The translations under genes and the position numbers were made by a program. 52,116 nt of DNA from CAWJFP01 sp963842155. GTDB lineage: Bacteria; Pseudomonadota; Alphaproteobacteria; JACZXZ01. Location of the stretch: positions 1-52,116 of the forward strand of contig CAWJFP010000031.1 of assembly GCA_963842155.1 (NCBI GenBank), read 5' to 3'. The notes beneath the pieces were generated by a model that worked only from the letters and a program-made list of their open reading frames with translations, did not search any database and had not been told where the DNA came from. Positions 1 to 8,190 of this stretch are shown piece after piece. The number at the start of each line of letters is the position of its first letter. Position 1 is the stretch's first letter.

Positions 1-146
1 GTGCGAAAGGCGATCTCCTCGCAACGCGGGTCGCTCGCATGGGCGGCCCAGGCATGGTTGAACGCTTCGCGGAAAATATCCTGCGCATGCGCCGGAAGAT
101 GGCCTCTCACGGAGGCCGGAAGTTGCTCGTTGGTGGTATAAGGCAT
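1..146 (-). CDS. chaB: ChaB family protein, N-terminal part (cut by window edge)
   Basis: Reading the minus strand from the ATG at 146 gives a peptide beginning MPYTTNEQLPASVRGHLP, followed by AHAQDIFREAFNHAW. This is the characteristic start of the ChaB family, small helical proteins of about 60-80 residues historically linked to the cation transporter ChaA as a putative regulator. About 48 residues are present and the C-terminus lies outside the window. It is divergent from phaC, with about 125 bp between the two starts, and a FixK-like box lies in that gap. Family assignment is firm from the conserved N-terminal pattern; the biochemical role of ChaB is poorly known, so nothing more specific is claimed. 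Confidence 0.85.
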   Translation of the reverse strand, partial: MPYTTNEQLPASVRGHLPAHAQDIFREAFNHAWAAHASDPRCEEIAFR

Positions 147-203
147 CGCCGCCCCAATCCTCGGGAACCCGCCGCATCGCATCCTGCCGGGGGTGCGGGC
201 GCA

Positions 204-217
204 TTGATCCATCGCAA
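204..217. promoter_or_regulatory. FixK/FNR-like box (imperfect)
   Basis: The sequence TTGATCCATCGCAA fits the rhizobial FixK2 pattern TTG(A/C)-N6-(T/G)CAA. It sits 54 bp before the phaC start and 57 bp before the divergent chaB start. The right half is GCAA and not TCAA, so it is weaker than the boxes at 36345 and 39987. Assignment rests on motif and position only. Confidence 0.4.
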
Positions 218-271
218 TGCAGTCCGCCGCAGCCGACCCTATTGTCGCCGTGAGCTTGTAAGGGGACAAAG

Positions 272-2218
272 ATGCGTGGCGACAAAGCGATGGCGAAAGA
301 GCCGGCCCGCAACGGCAAACGAGGGCTGATCGCACGCCAGCGAGCTGCTCGGACTCGCGCGCCGCTGAGGCCATCCCGTCCGCCGCTCGCGCCGCGCCAG
401 GCTTTTCCCGCCTTTGACCCCTTCAGCGCCCTGTTCCACCCGCAAGCCTGGACCGAGGCATGGCGCACGCCCGGCTTCGCGGCGGCGGCCGGAGACGAGA
501 GCGAGGCGCCCAAAAGCCTCGACCGTCTCGTCCATGCGGCGCTGGGACGGGCAACCTTCGCCGTCTCGCCGGTGAGCCTCGGGCTCGCTTATGCCGATTG
601 GGCGCTCCAGCTCGCAAGCTCGCCCGGCAAGCAGCAGGCGCTCGTCGCGAAAGCGGCGCGCAAGGCCACGCGCTTCTCCGTCAACGCGGCGCGCACCCTC
701 GCCGAGCCCGGCACGGCGCCGTGCATCGAGCCGCTGCCGCAGGATCATCGCTTCACCGATCCCGCTTGGCGCGAGCTGCCCTTTCGCTTCATCTACGAGT
801 CCTTCCTGCTGACGCAGCAATGGTGGCACAACGCCACGACCAACGTGCATGGCGTCTCGCACCATCACCAGCAGGTGGTTTCCTTCGTCGCGCGCCAGCT
901 CCTCGACATGATTTCGCCGTCGAACTTCATCGTCAGCAACCCCCAACTCCTGCGCAAGACGATCGAGACGGGCGGTCAAAACCTGGTGCAGGGCGCCATC
1001 AACGCGGTCGAGGATTGGGAGCGCGCCGTCGCCGGCCGCCCGCCCGTGGGGAGCGAGGCCTTCCGGCCGGGCGAGACGGTCGCGGTAACGCCCGGCCAAG
1101 TGGTCTACCGCAACCGCCTCATCGAGCTCATCCAATATGCACCCGCCACGGCCGAGGTCCATGCCGAGCCGATGCTGATCCTGCCGGCCTGGATCATGAA
1201 ATATTACATCCTCGACCTCTCGCCGCAGAATTCGCTGGTCAAGTATCTCGTCGAGCGCGGGCATACGGTCTTCATGGTTTCCTGGCGCAATCCGGGCACC
1301 GAGGACCGCGATCTCGCCATGGACGATTATCTCCGCCTCGGCTTGCTCGAAGCCGTGAAGGCGGTCCAGGCCATCCTGCCCGGGCGGCGTATCAACGCGG
1401 CGGGCTATTGCCTCGGCGGGACGCTGCTCGCGATAGGGGCGGCCTATCTCGCGCGTCAAGGAATGACCCCGCTCAACAGCGTGACGACCCTCGCGGCCCA
1501 GACCGATTTCACCGACGCGGGCGAGCTCACCCTCTTCATCGACGAAAGCCAGATCGCCTATCTCGAAGACCTGATGTGGGACCAGGGCTATCTCGATTCC
1601 AAGCAGATGTCGGGAGCCTTTCAGCTCCTGCATTCGGCCGATCTCGTCTGGTCGCGCCTCGTCCGCGACTATCTCATGGGCGAGCGCGAGGAGATGACCG
1701 ACCTCATGGCCTGGAACGCCGACGCGACGCGTATGCCCTATCGCATGCATAGCGAATATCTGCGCCGGCTTTTCCTCAACAACGACCTGGCGGAGGGGCG
1801 CTTCGAGGCGCTCGACCGGCCGGTCGCCCTCAGCGACATCCGCATTCCCCTCTTCGCCGTCTCGACCGAGACGGATCATGTCGCGCCTTGGCGCTCGGTC
1901 TACAAGATCCAGCTTCTGACCGATACCGACGTGACCTTCCTTCTGACTAGCGGCGGGCACAACGCCGGCATCATCAGCGAGCCCGGCCATCTCGCGCGGC
2001 ATTACCGGATCTCCACCCGCAAGATGGGCGAGCCCTATCGGGACGCCGATGACTGGTATGCCGCGACGCCTGAGAGCGCCGGCTCCTGGTGGCCGGTCTG
2101 GGCCGAATGGGTCGAGAGCCGCATGAGCGGCAAGGCGCCTCCCCCCGCGCTCGGCGCGACGGAGGCGGGCTATCCGCCGCTCGCGGCCGCGCCCGGCACC
2201 TATGTGCTGCAGGATTAA
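272..2218 (+). CDS. phaC: Poly(3-hydroxyalkanoate) synthase (PhaC)
   Basis: PHA synthase of 648 residues, polymerising (R)-3-hydroxyacyl-CoA into storage polyester at the granule surface. The lipase-like box AGYCLGGTL places the nucleophile at about Cys380, with Asp535 (TDHVAPW) and His563 (GGHNAGI) completing the triad. A basic, low-complexity N-terminal extension of roughly 50 residues makes it somewhat longer than typical class I enzymes (about 590). The start at 272 has an AAGGGG ribosome binding site six bases upstream; a downstream ATG at 290 is possible. A universal stress protein gene follows 51 bp downstream, as is common for PHB and redox genes of purple non-sulfur and rhizobial bacteria. 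A FixK-like box upstream suggests oxygen control. A long open frame on the opposite strand is a GC-skew shadow. Confidence 0.95.
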   Translation: MRGDKAMAKEPARNGKRGLIARQRAARTRAPLRPSRPPLAPRQAFPAFDPFSALFHPQAWTEAWRTPGFAAAAGDESEAPKSLDRLVHAALGRATFAVSPVSLGLAYADWALQLASSPGKQQALVAKAARKATRFSVNAARTLAEPGTAPCIEPLPQDHRFTDPAWRELPFRFIYESFLLTQQWWHNATTNVHGVSHHHQQVVSFVARQLLDMISPSNFIVSNPQLLRKTIETGGQNLVQGAINAVEDWERAVAGRPPVGSEAFRPGETVAVTPGQVVYRNRLIELIQYAPATAEVHAEPMLILPAWIMKYYILDLSPQNSLVKYLVERGHTVFMVSWRNPGTEDRDLAMDDYLRLGLLEAVKAVQAILPGRRINAAGYCLGGTLLAIGAAYLARQGMTPLNSVTTLAAQTDFTDAGELTLFIDESQIAYLEDLMWDQGYLDSKQMSGAFQLLHSADLVWSRLVRDYLMGEREEMTDLMAWNADATRMPYRMHSEYLRRLFLNNDLAEGRFEALDRPVALSDIRIPLFAVSTETDHVAPWRSVYKIQLLTDTDVTFLLTSGGHNAGIISEPGHLARHYRISTRKMGEPYRDADDWYAATPESAGSWWPVWAEWVESRMSGKAPPPALGATEAGYPPLAAAPGTYVLQD

Positions 2219-2269
2219 CGCAGCGAGCGCGGCGGCATAAGAGCGGCGCGGCATAGAGGGGGTGCCAGT

Positions 2270-3133
2270 GTGAAAACGATACTCGTTCCGGTCGGCGGCA
2301 CCGATGCCGACCGGCTCGTCTTCGAGACCGCCCTCGCCGCCGCGCGGCTCTTTGGCGCGCATTTGGAGTTCCTGCACGTCCATATCGATTCGGGCCACGC
2401 GGCGGCACGGACGCCGCATGCTGACTTTGCGCGCGGCGACGCGTTGACCTCGCTCTTCGCCGAGCTCGATACGAAAGCCGAACTGCGCGAGTCCGCGGCG
2501 ACGCGTGCCTTCGACGAATTCCGCGTGCGCCACTCCATCGCAAGCGCCGCGACGCCGTCCGGCGCGCCGCAGCTCACGGCACATTGGCGGGCGGAAAGCG
2601 GTGACGGCTTGCCGCAGCTGATCTACTATGCGCGCCGGCACGACCTCGTCGTGCTCGGCCGCCCGACCGCCCCGAACGGACTGCCTTTCGACTTCCTCGA
2701 GCGCCTCCTTATGGAGTCGGGCCGCCCCTTGCTGATCGCCGGCGCGCGGGCGCCGCGCAATCTCGCCGGAACGATCATGGTTTGTTGGAAGGAAAGCGCC
2801 CAAGCGGCGCGCGCGCTTGGCGCGGCCATGCCCCTCCTTGCAAAGGCGGACCGCATCATCATCGTCGGCGTGGCGGAGAACGGCGACGTCGCGTCCGGAG
2901 CGCTGAAGGGTCTCGCGGACCAGCTTGCCTGGCATGGCATCGCCGCCCGCACCGGAATAGTAACCGGTGACCCGTCGGTGCCCGCGGCCCTCTTCGCGGC
3001 GGCCAAGTCGTCGCAGGCCGACCTTTTGGTGATGGGCGGCTATGGTCGCAGCCGGATGAGCGAGGTCGTCTTCGGCGGCGTCACACAGGCCGTGCTGGAC
3101 GGGGCCGAACTGCCGGTATTTCTGCTGCATTGA
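2270..3133 (+). CDS. Tandem universal stress protein (UspA family)
   Basis: A 287-residue protein made of two Usp domains, roughly residues 1-150 and 155-287. Both halves begin with the typical hydrophobic beta strand (MKTILVPVGG and GTIMVCWKES). The second carries the nucleotide-binding pattern of the ATP-binding subclass, with GGYGRSRMSEVVFGG near the C-terminus (G-x2-G-x9-G). Such tandem Usp proteins are cytoplasmic and accumulate under starvation or low oxygen; the exact function is usually unknown. The start is GTG at 2270 preceded by GAGGGGG. The gene follows phaC closely and may be cotranscribed with it. The family is secure; the role is inferred from context. Confidence 0.9.
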   Translation: MKTILVPVGGTDADRLVFETALAAARLFGAHLEFLHVHIDSGHAAARTPHADFARGDALTSLFAELDTKAELRESAATRAFDEFRVRHSIASAATPSGAPQLTAHWRAESGDGLPQLIYYARRHDLVVLGRPTAPNGLPFDFLERLLMESGRPLLIAGARAPRNLAGTIMVCWKESAQAARALGAAMPLLAKADRIIIVGVAENGDVASGALKGLADQLAWHGIAARTGIVTGDPSVPAALFAAAKSSQADLLVMGGYGRSRMSEVVFGGVTQAVLDGAELPVFLLH

Positions 3134-3190
3134 GCCGTCGATCGCATCGCGATCGGCTTACCTGCGCCGCCGATCCTTCTTGGCGGCTCA

Positions 3191-3204
3191 TTGACTCACG
3201 TCAA
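3191..3204. promoter_or_regulatory. FNR/FixK-type box upstream of the alcohol dehydrogenase
   Basis: TTGACTCACGTCAA is a perfect dyad of the TTGA-N6-TCAA class. It ends 66 bp before the dehydrogenase ATG at 3271, a suitable distance for activation by a Crp/Fnr-type protein such as the one encoded at 6122-6835. No binding data are available here. Confidence 0.55.
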
Positions 3205-3270
3205 CGCCCCTCCGCGCGCGAGCCGCTAGGTTTCTCTCGAGATCATGCGGCGATGCCGAGGAGAAACCTT

Positions 3271-4308
3271 ATGAAAGCTCTCGTCTATGGGGGGCCGGGA
3301 AAGAAGGCGTTGGAAAGCCGGCCGATGCCGCAGATCGCGACGGCGACCGACGCGATCGTGAAGATCGTAAAGACGACGATCTGCGGCACCGACCTGCATA
3401 TCTTGAAGGGCGACGTGCCGAGCTGCGCGCCGGGCCGCATTCTCGGTCACGAGGGCGTCGGCCTGGTCGAGGAGACTGGCGCCGCCGTCGCATCCTTCCG
3501 CCCCGGCGACCGGGTCATCGTCTCGTGCATCTCGGCCTGCGGCAAATGCGAATATTGTCGCAAGGGCATGTACTCCCACTGCACAACGGGGGGCTGGATC
3601 CTGGGCAATCGCATCGACGGCACGCAAGCGGAATATGTGCGAATTCCGCATGCCGACATGAGCCTCTACCATATTCCCGAGGGAACGGACGAGGAGGCGT
3701 TGGTAATGTTGAGCGACATCCTGCCGACGGGCTTCGAATGCGGCGTGCTCAACGGCAAGGTCCAGCCGGGCGATAGCGTCGCCATCGTGGGCGCGGGTCC
3801 GATCGGCCTTGCGGCCCTGCTAACGGCGCAATTCTACTCCCCGGCCCAGATCATCATGATCGACCTCGACGACAACCGCCTCGAGCTCGCCAGGCGTTTC
3901 GGCGCGACGGCGGCGATCAACAGCGGCGACGGCAAGGCCGCCGAGGAAATCAGGCGTTTGACCGGCGGGCGCGGCGTCGACAGCGCGATCGAGGCCGTGG
4001 GAGTGCCGGCGAGCTTCTTGCTGTGCGAGGAGATCGTGGCGCCCGGCGGCGTCATCGCGAATATCGGTGTGCATGGACAGAAGGTGGAGCTGCATCTCGA
4101 GCGGCTCTGGGATCGCAACATCACCATCACCACGCGCCTGGTCGATACGTCCGCGACGCCCATGCTGCTCAAGACCGTGCAATCCAAGAAGATCGATCCA
4201 ACGCGCCTGATCACCCATCATTTCAAGCTCGATCAGATTCTCGCCGCCTACGACGTTTTCGGACATGCGGCCGGCACGCAGGCTCTCAAGGTGATCATCG
4301 AGGCATGA
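3271..4308 (+). CDS. Zinc-dependent alcohol dehydrogenase (MDR family)
   Basis: A 345-residue medium-chain dehydrogenase. The catalytic zinc site is visible as ICGTDLH with GHEGVG, and the structural zinc site as CISACGKCEYCRKGMYSHC. A Rossmann motif (AIVGAGPIGLAA) follows near residue 175. It resembles enzymes annotated as NAD(P)-dependent alcohol or threonine dehydrogenases; the substrate cannot be read from sequence. The frame is open further upstream, but the ATG at 3271 has a GAGGAG ribosome binding site and starts with the family's usual MKALVY. Its stop overlaps the next gene by four bases (ATGA). An FNR-type box lies upstream, suggesting expression at low oxygen. Confidence 0.9.
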   Translation: MKALVYGGPGKKALESRPMPQIATATDAIVKIVKTTICGTDLHILKGDVPSCAPGRILGHEGVGLVEETGAAVASFRPGDRVIVSCISACGKCEYCRKGMYSHCTTGGWILGNRIDGTQAEYVRIPHADMSLYHIPEGTDEEALVMLSDILPTGFECGVLNGKVQPGDSVAIVGAGPIGLAALLTAQFYSPAQIIMIDLDDNRLELARRFGATAAINSGDGKAAEEIRRLTGGRGVDSAIEAVGVPASFLLCEEIVAPGGVIANIGVHGQKVELHLERLWDRNITITTRLVDTSATPMLLKTVQSKKIDPTRLITHHFKLDQILAAYDVFGHAAGTQALKVIIEA

Positions 4309-4817
4309 CCGCGCCGAGCCCAGGTCCGACGGGGCATCGAAGTCCCGCAAGGCGAGACCAATCGAAGAGGCGGATATTGCGCGGGGCGGCGGCGTTCGTT
4401 GCCGCCGCGCTCCTGCCTTCGGTGGGCCTTGCCGCGCAGGATTCGGGCAACAGGCGGGCGTCGCTCGCGACCACGGCGCGGCAATCCGCAGCGATTCAGA
4501 TCGCCGCGGAGTCGGGTGCGGCCGGGGCGCCGCTGTCGCTCGACCTGGCCGAGCTCGAGCGCAAGCGAGCGACGCTCGTCGGCAGACTGGTCAGCACCAG
4601 CGGCCGCCTCGCCATCATGGGCGTGATGGGGCTGCTTGCGACCGGCGATATGGATAGTGACGCGCTCTTTGTCGAGTTGAGCGGTCTACCGCCGGAAGCG
4701 CAGCAGCGGCTGCGGAGCTGCGGGCCGCGCGGCTGCCGCGTGACGGTCAGCGGGCGCATCGCCGATTTCGGCAGGTACGGCGTCGGGCTCAAGGTCGATG
4801 AGCTCGTCGGCCCTTAG
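4305..4817 (+). CDS. Secreted hypothetical protein
   Basis: A 170-residue protein that starts inside the stop of the dehydrogenase gene (ATGA overlap), so it is probably translationally coupled. A basic N-terminus is followed by a hydrophobic stretch (residues about 28-42, GAAAFVAAALLPSVGLAAQ) with an Ala-x-Ala-like cleavage region, consistent with export. The rest is a soluble domain that includes two cysteines (RSCGPRGCRVTVSG) and a C-terminal segment resembling a small OB-like beta fold. I do not recognise the family. Pairing with the dehydrogenase suggests a periplasmic accessory role, but this is inference. Confidence 0.7.
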   Translation: MTAPSPGPTGHRSPARRDQSKRRILRGAAAFVAAALLPSVGLAAQDSGNRRASLATTARQSAAIQIAAESGAAGAPLSLDLAELERKRATLVGRLVSTSGRLAIMGVMGLLATGDMDSDALFVELSGLPPEAQQRLRSCGPRGCRVTVSGRIADFGRYGVGLKVDELVGP

Positions 4818-4849
4818 AGGGCGCTCGCGTCAGCTTGGCCCTCCCTTGC

Positions 4850-5590
4850 TTACCGCTTGCCTTCAGCCGCCGGCTGCGCATCGTCCTGCGGTGATCCCAT
4901 AACCCAGCCGGACATCGGCTCGATCCAGCAAAGATGGTCCTTGACCGCCTTGACGCCCGGCACATTCTCGGCGGCAACGCGGAACGCCCGGCGCGCGCGC
5001 TCGTCCAGGATGGTGCCCCACAGCTCCACCACGCCATTGCGGACAGTGACGCCGACGCCGTTCTGCGGCGCCCAGCTCTCCTTCTCGAGCTCGGCGAGGA
5101 TATGCTCGCGAAGCGCGGCGTCGTCGACCGTCATCGGGGGCACCTCCGCCAGAAGCCCGGACAAGGCGCGAAGCAGATCGGCCCGGCTCACGATCCCGAC
5201 GATCTTGCCGTCGCGGACGATGGGGACGCGCTTGATACGGCGATGCTCCATGAGCTGGACGATCTCGTCCACCGGTCTGTCTTCGGTGACGCTCACCACG
5301 TCCGAGGTCATGACCTCCTCGACCTTGCGAGTGTGCGTGCGGACATAGTCGTTGGCGAGCCGACCTGGCCCCAGCAGGAATTCGAGCCAGCTCGGACGAC
5401 GCAATTCTGTCCCGGTCTCGGCGCGACGCAGGAAGTCGCCTTCGGTGACCATGCCGACAAGCCCACTTGCCGAATCCACCACCGGCAGGCCGCTGATGCG
5501 GTGGCCGAGCATCAACCGCACCGCATTGGCGATCGGCGCGTCGGCCTCGATCGTCCAGACATGGCGCGTCATCACGTCCGCTGCTTTCAT
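4850..5590 (-). CDS. CBS-pair protein with C-terminal BON domain
   Basis: A 246-residue cytoplasmic protein with two CBS motifs: residues 1-60 (MKAADVMTRHVWTI ... GLPVVDSASGLVGMVTEGD) and about 95-150 (VEEVMTSDVVSV ... RVPIVRDGKIVGIVSRADLL). A BON domain follows in the last 80 residues (GVGVTVRNGVVELWGTI). CBS pairs usually bind adenosyl nucleotides; BON domains are thought to bind lipid or protein surfaces. The start at 5590 is preceded by AGGAGA. It is the last gene of a Crp/Fnr - receiver - CBS operon, with 41 bp to the receiver gene. Such CBS-BON proteins are frequent in low-oxygen regulons of alphaproteobacteria; the function here is unknown. Confidence 0.88.
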   Translation of the reverse strand: MKAADVMTRHVWTIEADAPIANAVRLMLGHRISGLPVVDSASGLVGMVTEGDFLRRAETGTELRRPSWLEFLLGPGRLANDYVRTHTRKVEEVMTSDVVSVTEDRPVDEIVQLMEHRRIKRVPIVRDGKIVGIVSRADLLRALSGLLAEVPPMTVDDAALREHILAELEKESWAPQNGVGVTVRNGVVELWGTILDERARRAFRVAAENVPGVKAVKDHLCWIEPMSGWVMGSPQDDAQPAAEGKR

Positions 5591-5631
5591 GTTTCGTCTC
5601 CTGTCGGCCCGGCGCGCGATCGGTCCGATAC

Positions 5632-6096
5632 CTACTTGAGAACCTCTTGAACCGTGCGTCGCACCGCGAGGGGCGATACCGGCTTCCGTAGCGAGGCACT
5701 GGGACGAGTTGCCGCCAGGTCCGCGTCGTCGTCGGAATTCCCGGCCAGGACGATGATCGGCGTCGACCACAGCGCCGGATTGGATCGCAGCCATGCGATG
5801 GCCTCGCGGCCGGGAACGTCGCGAAGCTGCAAATCCATGAGGATCAGGTCGGGGAGCCCTTTTCGCGCGGCGACCAACGCGGCTATGCCGGAATCCACCG
5901 CGTCGACCACAAAGCCCAAGCTCTCGAGCACGTCACGACATAGCCGCTGCGTTTCCGGATCCGCTTCCATGACGAGTGCGCGCCGCGCCGATCGTCCGGG
6001 CGATGTCGCCGCCGCGCATAATTCGACGCTCGCCGCTTCTCGGTGCCTGGCGGCCATGCGCGGGCGGGAGCGGGGGCGGGGCCGCGCCATCTGCAT
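5632..6096 (-). CDS. Single-domain response regulator (receiver)
   Basis: A 154-residue stand-alone receiver protein with about 35 basic residues before the fold. The fold begins ALVMEADPETQRLC; the phosphoacceptor Asp lies in LPDLILMDLQLRDVPG, followed by the Ser/Thr position (IIVLAGNS) and the conserved Lys in SLRKPVSP. The first acidic pair is partly changed (MEADP instead of DDD/DDE), but the phosphorylation site is intact. There is no output domain, so it probably acts by protein contact, as FixJ-decoy or CheY-like proteins do. It lies between the Crp/Fnr and CBS-BON genes, 25 and 41 bp away, so one transcript is likely. Confidence 0.82.
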   Translation of the reverse strand: MQMARPRPRSRPRMAARHREAASVELCAAATSPGRSARRALVMEADPETQRLCRDVLESLGFVVDAVDSGIAALVAARKGLPDLILMDLQLRDVPGREAIAWLRSNPALWSTPIIVLAGNSDDDADLAATRPSASLRKPVSPLAVRRTVQEVLK

Positions 6097-6121
6097 ATCC
6101 CTTGGCCTCTTCGGAGATCGT

Positions 6122-6835
6122 TCAGAAGCCGCTGTCGGTCTCGCCGGCGGCCAGCTCTTCGAGCTGGTCGCGGTTGCGAATCTCGATTCGGGCAGGCGTC
6201 GGGAGCGCGATAAGCCCGTCTTGCTTCAGCCTGGTCAAGGTGCGCGAAACCGTTTCGATCGTCAGTCCGAGATAGTCTGCGATGTCGCTTCGCGTCATCG
6301 GGATATCCACCTCGCCTACGCCATCGTCGGAGAGCCGCTCGGCCATCAGGAGGAGGAAGCTTGCGACCTTCTCGGTCGCCGACTTGCGTCCGAGCAGGAG
6401 CATCTGATCCTGGGCCGCGCGCAGTTCGTGGGATGTCACGGTCAGCAGGCGCTTCGCGAAGCCGGGCACCTCGTCGATGAGACGCTCGAACGCCGTCCGC
6501 TTGTAGCGGCAGAGGGTGACCTCGGTGACCGCCTCCGCCGTGTAGACGCAGACGCCTTCCAGAGCGAGGCCGAGGAGATTGCCGGCGGAGAGGAAGCCGG
6601 TGATCAGCCGCCGCCCGTCGGGAAGAAGCTTGTAGAGCCGCAACATGCCGCGCACCACCTCGTAGATGTTGTCCGCCTCGTCGCCCTCGACGAACAAGGT
6701 CTCTCCGGGAGCCTTGTGTTGGAGGGTGCTGATCGCCATGAGATGACCGGTGGCTTGGCGCCCGAGGCCACGACAAACGGCAGAGTCTGCTCGATCGATC
6801 CTGACGGCGGCATTCGATACGGCTTGGACATGCAT
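6122..6835 (-). CDS. Crp/Fnr family transcription regulator (FixK/FnrN type)
   Basis: A 237-residue regulator: cyclic-nucleotide-like beta roll (about residues 30-145), dimerisation helix, then a Crp-type helix-turn-helix with recognition helix LGLTIETVSRTLTRLKQDG. The E-x2-SR pattern of that helix is the one that reads TTGA half-sites, matching the many TTGA-N6-TCAA boxes in this window. The N-terminal cysteine cluster of oxygen-sensing FNR is absent; only single cysteines occur (VCRGLG, EGVCVY, LCRY), so it looks FixK-like and probably needs upstream control. The ATG at 6835 has a GAGGAG site eight bases before it. It heads an operon with a receiver and a CBS-BON gene, and is divergent from the OmpR-type regulator. 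Confidence 0.9.
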   Translation of the reverse strand: MHVQAVSNAAVRIDRADSAVCRGLGRQATGHLMAISTLQHKAPGETLFVEGDEADNIYEVVRGMLRLYKLLPDGRRLITGFLSAGNLLGLALEGVCVYTAEAVTEVTLCRYKRTAFERLIDEVPGFAKRLLTVTSHELRAAQDQMLLLGRKSATEKVASFLLLMAERLSDDGVGEVDIPMTRSDIADYLGLTIETVSRTLTRLKQDGLIALPTPARIEIRNRDQLEELAAGETDSGF

Positions 6836-7014
6836 GACTTTGTCTCCTCATCGTGACGGGTCAAAATCGGTCCGGCGAAGATGAGTTTTAGGGGAGCCAT
6901 GTCACCGGTTGATGCCGGACGCCGTGGCGCTTAACATCGAAACGAGGCGAAATGTGACCGTTTGTGACAGGTTCGATATGACGGGGTTCTTCCAGGAGGG
7001 CGGCATAACCTCGA

Positions 7015-7890
7015 ATGAATGAGCCGCTGCATGTCCTAGTCGTCGATGACGAGCCGCGCATCCGCACCATGCTGCGACGCTACCTCGAGGGCGAAGGCTT
7101 CAAGGTGAGCGAGGCTGCCGATGGCGCCGCGATGCGCGCCATGCTCGAGCGCGGGGCGATCGATCTCGTGCTGCTCGACCTGATGATGCCGGGTGAGGAC
7201 GGGCTTGCGCTGGCCCGCCATATCCGCCAGCGCTGCGAAATCCCGATCATCATGCTGACAGGAAGGGGCGATCTGATCGATCGTGTCGTCGGACTCGAGG
7301 CCGGCGCCGACGACTACATCACGAAGCCCTTCGAACTGCGAGAGGTGCTCGCGCGCATCCGGACCGTCATGCGCAGGGCCGGTCCGCGCGCGGCGCCAAC
7401 GGTACCCGAGCGGTCCCCTGCCGCCGAAGGGGATGCCCGCGAGATCCTTGTCTTTCAAGATTGGCGGCTTGATCTGGTCAGGCGGGAGCTCAAAAGGCCG
7501 ACTGGCGACCTGGTGTCCCTCACCGCCGGAGATTTCGAGCTGCTGCGCGTCTTGGCGCTCCACCCCAATCGCGTCCTCAGCCGCGATCAGTTGATGGATT
7601 TGGTCAAGGGCCGCGAATGGGCGGCCCACGATCGCGCCGTCGACACTCAGATAGCACGGTTGCGCAAGAAGCTCGAGCCCGATCCGAGCAATCCGACGCT
7701 GATCAAGACGGTTCGGGGCGGCGGCTATATTTTCGCCACGTCTGTAAAGCGCCGGCTGAGCGCCCGTGGCGCTCAGCGATCCAGCAGCTCGCGCAGCTTG
7801 GCCTGGAGTTCGTGCATCTTGTGCGGCTTGCCGAGCCAGCGCGCATTCGTCGTCAGCAGGCCGCCTTTGATCACCGCCGGTTCGGCGTAG
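7015..7890 (+). CDS. OmpR-family response regulator with odd C-terminal tail
   Basis: Receiver domain (residues 1-120; acidic pair VVDDEP, phosphoacceptor in VLLDLMMPGEDG, Thr in MLTGRGD, Lys in ITKPFEL) followed by a winged-helix DNA-binding domain that ends in the family signature TVRGGGYIFAT near residue 243. The frame then runs on for about 45 low-complexity, Ser/Arg-rich residues overlapping the 3' end of the convergent kinase gene. OmpR proteins normally stop just after this signature, and a one-base shift near 7745 would give a stop at 7757, directly at a stem-loop. The tail is therefore probably an artefact of an indel. No cognate kinase of the usual EnvZ type is adjacent. Confidence 0.85.
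   Translation: MNEPLHVLVVDDEPRIRTMLRRYLEGEGFKVSEAADGAAMRAMLERGAIDLVLLDLMMPGEDGLALARHIRQRCEIPIIMLTGRGDLIDRVVGLEAGADDYITKPFELREVLARIRTVMRRAGPRAAPTVPERSPAAEGDAREILVFQDWRLDLVRRELKRPTGDLVSLTAGDFELLRVLALHPNRVLSRDQLMDLVKGREWAAHDRAVDTQIARLRKKLEPDPSNPTLIKTVRGGGYIFATSVKRRLSARGAQRSSSSRSLAWSSCILCGLPSQRAFVVSRPPLITAGSA
7756..7776. terminator. Stem-loop between convergent regulator and kinase genes
   Basis: CTGAGCGCC and GGCGCTCAG form a perfect nine-base-pair stem around a three-base loop (CGT). It sits where the two convergent genes meet and overlaps the kinase stop. No clear U-tract follows, so it may be a bidirectional terminator of the weak, GC-rich kind. Confidence 0.45.
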
Positions 7891-8190
7891 CCGGAGGTGA
7901 ATAGGATCTTGAGCTCGGGTCGGCGGCGGCGGGCCTCGCGCGCGAGATCGATTCCCGTCATGCCTCCGGACATCACGATGTCGGTGAAGAGCAGGTCGAT
8001 AGCGGCGCCGCCGATCGATCAGCTCGAGTGCGGCAGGCCCGCTCTCCGCCTCCAGCACGGCATATCCAAGCTCTTTCAATCTGAGGACCGAAACGCGACG
8101 AACGCGCGGATCGTCCTCCACGACGAGGACGGTCTCTCCCAATGCGGCCCGCGCGACGCGAGGCCGCGGCGTCCTGCTCCGCGGCTCCCC
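7773..8190 (-). pseudogene. C-terminal receiver module of the hybrid kinase, displaced by two frameshifts
   Basis: Downstream of the kinase core a receiver domain is spread over two other frames. One frame carries ALGETVLVVEDDPRVRR up to about position 8020. The last frame carries LLFTDIVMSGGMTGIDLAR with the phosphoacceptor Asp, then ILFTSGYAE and WLGKPHKMHEL, ending at 7773. Each transition fits one extra base: one between about 8150 and 8190, one in the GATCGGCGG stretch near 8020. With both corrected, kinase and receiver would form one protein of about 806 residues. As written, the kinase ends without a receiver. Sequencing error and real decay cannot be separated here. Confidence 0.75.

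Noticed and set aside
239..3130. Very long open frame on the minus strand opposite phaC and the stress protein gene
   Set aside because: Both plus-strand genes are unmistakable families; the antisense frame has Arg/Gly/Ala-rich composition without motifs and arises from high GC.
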